From positions 620,001 to 684,000 of the forward strand of contig JAVHNS010000004.1 in NCBI GenBank assembly GCA_036872755.1: a DNA stretch of 64,000 nt, given 5' to 3'. A model generated the notes under the pieces. That model saw only the letters and a program-made list of their open reading frames with translations. It had not been told where the DNA came from and ran no database searches. Shown here in pieces: positions 55,644 through 64,000 of this stretch. The stretch is from Orbilia blumenaviensis (Eukaryota; Ascomycota; Orbiliomycetes; Orbiliales; Orbiliaceae). Positions within the stretch are counted from its first letter, which is position 1. Every line of letters begins with the position of its first letter. Both the position numbers and the translations under genes were made by a program.

Positions 55644-56985
55644 GATGTTTCATGGATCTTTCAATCTCTCCCACGTTTTCTCCCCCCTTTCCGTTCTGGA
55701 TGATACAGTTTTTATACCAGCCTATAGTCTCTTCATTCACCACGAGGCTAGTGGCACCTACCACGACACACGGTTTCCTTTTTTCCTTTATTTCCTTTTG
55801 CTATTACCCGGAATGGTCTCTATCACGAGTTATATCTATCTGGCTTCTACCCTTCTCCTCCCAGCACGCAGTTGCCCTTACTTAGGCAGTCCTCTCCGTC
55901 TGCAAGAACCTCGCAATTGCACGATTCAGTGTATTTCTATCATCCCCTTTCCTTAAAATGGTCATCAAATTATGGGCTTTCCTGGCAAATACTTCATGCA
56001 GGATATTCTATGACTGCATGATGCCAACCTTCCTTTTCGGTGTTCATCATTCGATTATTTCTCATCGCTGGAGTTAGTTCCATTTTATTTATTTCTTTGC
56101 TTTGGGTATGGAAGTCATGTTTTTCTTGCCCTGGATGCGACGTTATCATTCCGCTGCAGTGTTCTGTTACCAGCTGCCTGGTATCATAATAATCCAATGG
56201 CTGGCCTTAGATGGCTATAAAAATTTTATCCTCTTGCTATTCTTGCATAGTATACCTAAGTACCTTCCGGCCGATAGTTCTGGTGACCTCGGATTCGAAA
56301 GCCCAGCCCTGCGTTATAAGGCTGGCCTAGTGCGCTCATCTGGAAAATTTTTCAACGCATCGTGTTGTTTATGTTTGTCACGTGTAATCAATTCGGCTAA
56401 GCGAGTGCAGATCGGCTTGGCGACAATTGCCGCTTGTCACCAATTTGGACCTCCAACATGCATCCCCTCCATGGATCCATATGCTGGCTTCCCAACGGGT
56501 GATCGTATCACAAAGAGAGCTGAAGTCGCCTACAGGTCTGTTGAACGGCCAAAGGGGGTATATCCAGCCTTATGAACTTCCTGTTCGTACTTCGAACTAA
56601 ATTCACACCAATAATTTGGTCGCAGTTTCTTAAGGTAGTGGAAATAACATAATGGCGTGAAGCTGGATCACCCTAATACACCATCACCGCAGTTGGTGCC
56701 GACAGAGGGATATCAAAGATTGCACAAAATAAACACTCTATTTCAACGGCAAGCTCAACACTATGCGTTGGACTGGTGAACATTTGCTGTGTCAACGCGG
56801 AGTGTTGAGGGGTTCCCGAGTGCGAACGATTCTTGAGTGATATAAAAAAGCATGCTATTGGTATCGTGGATACATATCTAAACGCTAGGTACTCGATGAC
56901 ATGAAAAAATAACTCCTTTAATAACGCCCAAACATGGGTGGTTGGACTAGTAGAACACCCTGTGTTCTACTGGCAATGATTTTCA
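55644..56985. other. Intergenic, no supported gene
   Basis: About 1.3 kb between convergent genes. A 157-codon frame (56102-56575) lacks domain features. A tRNA B-box-like word on the minus strand near 56293 is not embedded in a foldable tRNA. A hairpin at 56949-56971 is listed separately. Confidence 0.4.
56949..56971 (-). terminator. Hairpin just downstream of the Cys-rich membrane protein gene
   Basis: Ten-bp perfect arms (AGTAGAACAC and GTGTTCTACT) with a 3-nt loop, starting 15 bp past the stop codon of the minus-strand gene. In the transcript this would be a stable 3' UTR stem-loop; a role in 3' processing or stability is inference. Confidence 0.5.
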
Positions 56986-58085
56986 CTAGTACCTCCTCTC
57001 AGTTTCCGCTAATTCGCTCAACCCTTCAATATTAGTGCCATGGCCTGGCAGCTCTCCTATCGGTGTTCCTTGTAGCTGCCCGCCATCCACTGTTTGTGGC
57101 GCATGTGGAGGTTGCGGAGGCAGTGGGGGCTGCGGAGGCTCGATCGCTTCACCCCTTCTCTCTGGTGGAACATACTTAGGCGGAATGATTGCTCCCATCC
57201 GAGGACTGCCCGCATTTCCACCGTCTCCACCAGGTGCCCAAGCACCCCTAGGGCTCATAAAGCCTTCCCGTTCGCCCGCATCATGATGCCTGGAGTAGTG
57301 TCCATAATGGTCGGGCTCGTCATACATCCTGCTGTTGCCGCTGTTCGGACTATTTTCATATTTCATATCCGCTCCGCTCGCTTTTCGAAATTTCTTCCTT
57401 TCTCGAAAGTACATTATCGCGAACACGATAGCGATTATTGATGCTACACCGATACCGGCTCCCATACCAGCAATTACGCTGGTTAGTGTTCTTTCCACGA
57501 TTTGTGGTTCCGCTGTGGGCGAATTTGTCGATGTCCCTGTAGCTGTCGCCGGGCCAGCGGTGCGGGTTCTTGATACCGGTTCGCCATTTATAAATGCGAT
57601 TTGTCCGACTTCGAAGGTAAAGAAGTTACTTCGATTTTGACAACAGGATGGATTACTACCGGTGCCGCAGCAGAAAGAACCCGTGGTATCGGAACATGCG
57701 AGGATATTTTGGCCGGAGTTCCTGAAATCTAGTATTTAAATATGTTAGATAGGATACTATTTAGAAAGGTGCATGAGGGTTGCGACATACCTCTACACGG
57801 CCCAGGACAGCTATCGCTCTGCCATGACTGATCTGTGCAAGCCCCTCGTTCGTAAAACCCTCGGTCTAGATAACATAGACCCGTCGAGAAGCATGTCGTT
57901 TGATTATTATTCCTGCAGCAAGCGGAATGACCTGTCGCAGCGTTATTACACGCTACATAGCCCGGCGCTCTGTCACCTCCCGGGAAAAAACACGGTCGCG
58001 GATCCGGATCTTGTGCAGATACTAAGGGCGATTGTAAGATGCTTAGTAGTAGCAAAGCTATTGAAAATATGGTGATGCGTTGCAT
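56986..58085 (-). CDS. Secreted-type Cys-rich, single-pass membrane protein (345 aa)
   Basis: Two exons (58085-57791 and 57728-56986) across a 62-nt intron. A signal peptide (ITIFSIALLLLSILQSPLVSA) is followed by an ectodomain with about 18 cysteines in the pattern CFFPGGD, ACNN, SACCRNN, TCFSTGLCYLD, RGACTDQSW, CPGPC, LACSD, SFCCG and SCCQN. A Thr/Ser-rich stalk leads to one transmembrane helix (VIAGMGAGIGVASIIAIVFA) with basic RERKKFRK after it, then a Pro/Gly-rich cytosolic tail. This layout is common in filamentous ascomycetes and resembles cell-wall sensor-like surface proteins, but it is not a WSC domain. The partner ligand is unknown. The N-terminal half sits in exon 1. Confidence 0.82.
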
Positions 58086-59282
58086 CCTGTTGGATTATTT
58101 TTGTTTGTCGGGACTTCGGCCGACGTACAACGTCACCCCGTACGACAGAATTAAAGTGGGAAAAAGGATGCTCTGGAAACTATTGCGAGATGTGGATATC
58201 GATATTTACAAAGTAATCCGTGAAAAGAAGGATCTAAAGGAAAGTCGTCCAAAAGTAAGAAAAGACATACACTGATCCCAAAAGAATTCCAAAAAGGCGT
58301 TAAAGGAAGGAAGAAAAACTCAAATATAAGGGGAAATCAACTGCCGGGTTTCTGTGTCTTTAAAACATTGCGAGCTTGAGAAATGAAGCTATGATCTACT
58401 AGTTGGCTTCTGAAAATCCAGGGCTTGGCCAAGGCAGAACTTTTGGTTACTTTAGCTTTCCTATCCCAGCGCGCTCCTTCATCGAATTCGCTTTCCTTTG
58501 GGTCTGTTGGGAACCGCCCGCATGGGTGGTGAAAAGTGGAGCCTTCTATGCTTCCGACTTCCACGGTTCCTGGTCTCGTTGGCTACTATTTTGAGATTTG
58601 CAAGTCATCACCACTGTGGGTAAGCTAGAACATCTGCACAGGCGTCAAGAACGAGGACTAAGCAGGATCCTCGATGGCAAAGATTAATGCAATTTTTGGC
58701 TGAAAATATGCCAAAGTCGACCAGTCATAATATTCGTTTGATTCTCTTTGCACCATTACTCTCTGTATGGCTCTGTTAGGTAGCGGTAGGTTCCGTACGT
58801 GTCTACATCAGCTAGCAGATCCAATTTCAACCTGCCCATTGATAGGCGACAACATAGGAATGGGGAAATATTTTGGTGATTGGCTATAACAGAGGCGAAT
58901 TAATCGCCAAAAGTGGCGGTACACTTATGCTTACAGGTTAATGTTGACTTGGTGTATGTATGTGTGTACAAATACGAGTGGGAAGTCCCTCGTCTATGGG
59001 TTTGCGGCCGTCTGTATGGCTGCTAGAGGAAAAGAAGCATTTCGGAAAGTTTCGCGGGCCAATTATAGAAACAAACGGCCATGACTGTCGGCAGTTGTGG
59101 GCCGGAGACCAGGAGGCAAAGCCACACTCAATTTGGAATTCACGTGGAGGCAAAAGAACAAAGGGCAACTACGGCGGCTTTTTCGGACCCCCCAGCGGAC
59201 ATATCAAAAAAACCGAAAAACCAAATTTACAACAACCTTAACACATCATAACAGGAATGATGTAATGAGAAAACCTCTGTAT
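58086..59282. other. Intergenic, no gene seen
   Basis: About 1.2 kb of ordinary composition leading into the AT block; contains the promoter of the Cys-rich protein gene. Short ORFs only. Confidence 0.45.
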
Positions 59283-62200
59283 TTAATCTGAATAATATTT
59301 ATTTTACAAAATAATTATTTAAAAATAAATTAATTTGTTTAAATCTTTTTTTCCTTTTTATTTTACTATTTTTTTTTTTCTTTAAATTTTTTTTTTTTTT
59401 TTAATTGTAAGAATATAGAAGTAAGTAGTTTACAATATAGTTAATGTTAACGCTAATAGTAAAAAAAATTTTGATTTTCAAATTTAATTTTTATATTAAT
59501 TTAATTCAACACCCAATTATAAAACTTTTATAAAAAAAATATTCTTATTATAAAATGTCACGGCCAGCTATATTAGGTATGTTTTGATATATTAAACATG
59601 AACTTGTTTAACTTTGGATTCAGTTTACAAATCAAATTTATAGTATAAATATTCAAATTATAAATTTAAAAATAAATTAAACCAAAGTTAAATTATTTAT
59701 AAATATATTATATTGATAATATATTTTCAAAACAAATTATATAAAAAATGTTATATATAATTTAGCATATTATATATATATAATATTTATTTAAATATAT
59801 AATATTTAAGTTTATAAATGATTTATATTTATATAAATAATATTTATATATATAAAAACTTTTGAATAATAGTAATTTTAAAATTTTTTTTTAAATTTTA
59901 TTAATTAATTTATTAATATTTAATATATTTTATTTATTATTTTTATTTATTGAATTTAGTATTTTTTTATTAGGAGTTATATTATTTAATATTTTTATAT
60001 TTAATCTAATTTATTTTGAAAAAATAATTTAAATATTTTAGATTAAGAATATGATTAATTAAAGAATATTAAATTGTTTTAGAAATTTTTTATTTAAAAA
60101 ATATTTAGAATAAATATAATATTTTGATTAATTTGATTTTTAATAGTAAGATGAGAATTATATATTAAATAATAATAATAATATTAAATATTATAATTTT
60201 TATAATATTATTTATAAAATAGGAGATAATTTCTTTAATAAAATAATATATTTATTAATTATAATTTAAAATTAATAAATATAAATAAAAAAATTATTTA
60301 TAAAATAAATTAAATTATTTTTTTTAAAATTAATTATTAATAATAAAAATTTAGAATTAATATAAATTAATATTTTGTTTAAATAATATAAAAATATTAA
60401 ATATATTAATATTATAATTAAAATATAATTAATATTAAATTATTTTTAAAAATATAAATAATTATTTAATATAATATTAAATTTATTTAATATAATGATT
60501 AACATAAAAAAATTTTTAAATAAATAGATTTTATTAATTATAAAAGATTTTATAATAAGAATAATTATTTTAAAAATAAAATATAAATAAGTTGTTATAA
60601 ATAAAAAAAAAATATTTTTATAAAAATAATTAAAATATAAAATTTTTAAAATAAATTATAATAAGAAAAAAATTAAAATTAATATTAATAAAATATTTAA
60701 AATTAAAAATTTAATAAAATATTTTAATAAATTTAAAAAAATTAATTATTTTTTTTATTAATTTTTAATTTATTTTAAAGTATAAAATAATAAATTTTTA
60801 AATGATAGATTTAAAATTATTTTTATAGGAATGTATTTAAAAAATTTAATTTTTTAAGTATTTATTAATTATAATAATTATTATATTAAAAATAAAATTA
60901 TTTTTGATATTTATATTTTTAAGATTATAACAAATTTTAAGAAATTTATTATATTCCTTAAATAATAATATAAAAAAAATAATAAAATTAATAAAATTTA
61001 TAAAAATTTTAAAAAATTTAAATAAATTAATTTAATTTATAAATATTTTTATAAGTTTAATTAAATTGTTTTTTTTATTAAATAAAATAAATTTAATATT
61101 ATTTATTAAATTTAAAAAAAATTAAAATTAAAACTAAAAATTTAAATTTTTTTTAAAAAATAATAATTTAAAAAATTTTTTAAATATATGAAAATATAAA
61201 AAATAATTATTAAAATTAATAATATTTATTAATAAAATAAATATAATTAAAAAAAAAAAATTTTTATAATTATAATTTTAAAAAAAATAAAAATAAAAAA
61301 AAAATATTTTAGAATTAAAATAATAAAAAAAATAAAAATTAATATAAGAATAAAAATAAAAATTTTATTTTAAATAAAATTTTTGATTTAGTTTTTATAA
61401 ATTTTAATATAATTTGATATAATTATTTGTATAATAAAAAATTTAAAAAATTAAAATTTAATAATTTTATTTGTTATAATTATAATAAATTTAAATATAT
61501 TATTAAAAATTATAAAAAATTATAATAAAATAATATATTTTAATAATGTAAAAATATTAAATTTGTGAATATTAATTTTTTATTATTATTTGTTATGAAA
61601 AAAATTTAAATAATATATTAATTTATTTTTTAAAAAATTAAATAATTTTAATAATAAATTCTTAAGTAAATTTCAAATTATTTAATTATTTTTAATTAAT
61701 TTATAAATATTTTTAAATTTATTATTTAAAAAAAAAAAATTGGATTTGAAGTTATTTTAATTATCTATAATCTAATTTTTTAAAAATATTATTAATTTTA
61801 AAATAATTTAATATTTAAAATTTATTTAAATTATAAAAAATATTTTAATAAAAAATTTTTTTAAAAGTATATATTTGAAAGGATTTATTATATTTACCTA
61901 ATTTATATTAATCTTATATTATAAAATCCTAAAATTTATTTATAATTTATTAATATAATAAAAAATTTTTTTATTAAAATAAATTTATTATTTATTTATA
62001 ATCAAATTTTTTATAAATAAAAAAATCTTTTTATAAAATATTTAAATAATAAAAAAAAAACTTATAAAAAATTTTTTTTTAATTTTTTAATTATATTTTA
62101 TAAAAACTAAAATAATAATAAAATTTTTATTTTTAAAATTTATATTAATAATATAATTTTTATAAAATTTAAAAAAAAATAAATTTAATATATAAATTAT

Positions 62201-63577
62201 TAAAAAAAAATTTATAATTAATATAAAAGTTACAATTATATAACTCAAAATTAATTAAATTATAAATATTTAAATTATTATATTATTTTTATTATTAAAT
62301 ATATTAAATATAAATATATTAAAAATTAAAAATAATTTTTTTTTAAAAAATATTAAAATATTTTTTTTTATATTAATAATAATTTTTATAAAATCAATTT
62401 TATAAAAAATTAAAAAATTTATTATAAAAAAATTAAAAATGTTAATTTTTTTTTTACCTATAAATAAATTAATAAAATTAAATATATTATTTTAAAATAT
62501 TAAAAAATTATTTTTAATTATTATTTATATAAAAATCAATTTTTAAATATAAAATTTTACAATCATATTTTTTATTTTTGTAATTTTTACCATAATAAAT
62601 AAAATTTATATATTAAATATTTTAATTTTATTTAATTTATTTTTTATAATTTTAATATCTTTTTTAATTATAAAAAATATTTTTATTAATATTTTTTTTA
62701 AATTATTATTTAATTTTTAATTTATTAAAATACTTATATTATTTAATTTAATATTAATTATAAAAAAAAAATTATAAAATATTATAAAAAAAATAAATAT
62801 TATTATATAATTAGTATTAAATATATTATTAAATATAATTTAATTAAAAAAAAAAATTATTAATACCAACTTTATAAAAAATTAATTATTTATTTATTTT
62901 ATAAAAAATATAATTTTTATATTAATTATATTTAAAAATATATTATTTTCACTAAAAATCTTCATATTTTAAAAATTAAACTAAATATTTAAAATATAAA
63001 ATAATAATATATATATTACCAAAATTTTATTTTTAATATTTAATTTAATTTTAAACATCATTTTTAAAAAAATTATCCTAATTACAAATAAAATAATTTT
63101 ACTTTATTTTATTATTAATTTAAAATTATTAATTTTAAATAAAATTATTTTAAATTAAAATTTAATAAATTTTTTTATATTAATAAAATTAAATTTATTA
63201 ATATTTATAAAAAAATAAATATAGAAAAAAAAAATTAAGAAAATTTTAAAATTTAATATTATTTAAAAAATTTAAGTTATATATTATTAAAAATAAATTA
63301 TTTAAATAATTTTTTTTATAATTAATTAAAAATTATTTTTTTTTATTAATTAATATTAATAAAAATTTTAATATATTTTTATTAAATTATAAAATAAAAA
63401 ATTTATTTATTTATTTTAAAATTATTAAATAATTTAAATTATTTTATATTTAGAAATTTTAAAAAATATATATTATTATTTTTAATAATAATTTTTTTAG
63501 AATAATTATTTATAAAATTATTTTTATATTTTTTATAAATAAATATTTAAAAATAATTATAATAAATATTTTAAAAA
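59283..63577. other. Extreme AT-rich block with G-only and C-only sub-blocks
   Basis: A 4.3-kb tract with only about 4% G+C by eye and rather sharp borders. G and C do not decline equally. From about 59940 to 61880 the plus strand has roughly 64 G and 14 C. From about 61920 to 63180 it has roughly 35 C and 4 G. From about 63180 to 63540 G is again the only survivor. No ORF, tandem unit or mobile-element end is visible. Strand-specific cytosine loss (RIP or other deamination) would explain the pattern. Alternatives are an AT satellite or an assembly or organellar contamination artefact. Confidence 0.8.
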
Positions 63578-64000
63578 CATCAGGAAAAACATAGAGACCT
63601 CTGGAAGCCATTATATGGAACGGTGGAAGCCAGCAGGGTTCTCAGAAGCTATTCTATGGAGTTCTGGAAGCGCGGTGCTCTGTGCTTGACGCTAGCAGGG
63701 ATTAAACGCCACTGAGTTGGTGTGGGAGTTAATAAAATTACAAAATAACCGTGCGTGTGGTGCCAAGCAGCCACAACGTTGAGCGAGTGCCCCTGAATGT
63801 CACTTCGGCAGAATTCATGCCCCTTTTCACGCAGTGAAGGAGTCTGAATTCTGATCAGAATTTCTATAACTAGTCCTACTTTTCTCTTTGCCGTTTTTTC
63901 AGTTTTGTCCACAGATTTGTAAGTTCTCTGTCTGCAAGTCTAGAAATTTGCTAACTTATAATTTTTTCATAGAAGCCACGTCGAAACAGACGTTCAGAGG
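63578..64000. other. Ordinary-composition sequence right of the AT block
   Basis: About 420 bp with normal base composition up to the window edge. An 87-codon minus-strand ORF (63649-63912) without a recognisable domain may be part of a gene or chance. Confidence 0.3.

Noticed and set aside
56265..56350. tRNA-like B-box word (TTCGAATCC) on the minus strand
   Set aside because: The T-arm bases around it do not pair, G53 is replaced, and no acceptor or anticodon stem could be formed. At best a decayed tRNA.
56102..56575. 157-codon plus-strand ORF
   Set aside because: No domain, irregular composition, no splice partner; a chance frame in a spacer is more likely.
59283..63577. AT block as a mitochondrial DNA insertion
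   Set aside because: No mitochondrial coding or rRNA stretches and no GC clusters were seen; the strand-switching skew fits deamination better. Not excluded without a search.
1..64000. CRISPR arrays, bacterial-style operons and rRNA genes
   Set aside because: No regularly spaced direct repeats or rRNA-like sequence were found, and introns show the DNA is eukaryotic.

Overview
The window looks like nuclear DNA of a filamentous ascomycete (Pezizomycotina, perhaps Leotiomycetes). Genes are split by short GT-AG introns of about 50-220 nt with CTAAC/CTAAT-type branch sites. There are a HET-domain/ankyrin protein, fungal HSPA12-like Hsp70 ATPases, an OPT transporter, a GH47 mannosidase and a ROG1-type lipase. 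It also carries traces compatible with repeat-induced point mutation (RIP): CpA-to-TpA type stops in a decayed gene, and a 4.3-kb block that is about 96% A+T. Exon borders were inferred by reading splice signals and frames by eye; no alignment or database search was run.

Layout. 1-1781: 3' part of a Kelch-repeat membrane protein. 2.7-5.05 kb: three small unrecognised genes. 5.96-9.42 kb: a large DUF676/ROG1-like lipase (-). 9.4-13.8 kb: gene-poor, with a degenerate coding remnant at 11.4-12.9 kb. 13.8-17 kb: two membrane proteins (-). 18.8-22.9 kb: a 1339-aa HET-ankyrin protein (+). 26.9-30.2 kb: a five-exon OPT oligopeptide transporter (+). 33.1-53.1 kb: the most unusual region (below). 53.6-55.6 kb: two small unrecognised genes (+). 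57-58.1 kb: a Cys-rich, single-pass membrane protein (-). 59.28-63.58 kb: the extreme AT block, then about 420 bp of ordinary sequence.

The candidate system is at 33.1-53.1 kb. Two Hsp70-like ATPase genes (A, 33114-35285; B, 47906-50239, both minus) each lie head-to-head with a plus-strand gene encoding a coiled-coil protein (A, 36694-38656; B, 50725-53055). The two Hsp70 genes share a seven-exon structure with equal intron phases and identical lengths for exons 5 and 6. The two partner proteins end in a recognisably related C-terminal domain, and a third, orphan copy of that domain lies at 45478-46857. The interval between the modules holds a multipass membrane protein and a GH47 mannosidase that appears to have lost two active-site acids. 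My reading is a segmentally duplicated two-gene module, an Hsp70-type ATPase plus a dedicated client or adaptor. A role in self/non-self or stress signalling is speculation, prompted only by the type of families involved and the nearby HET-ankyrin gene.
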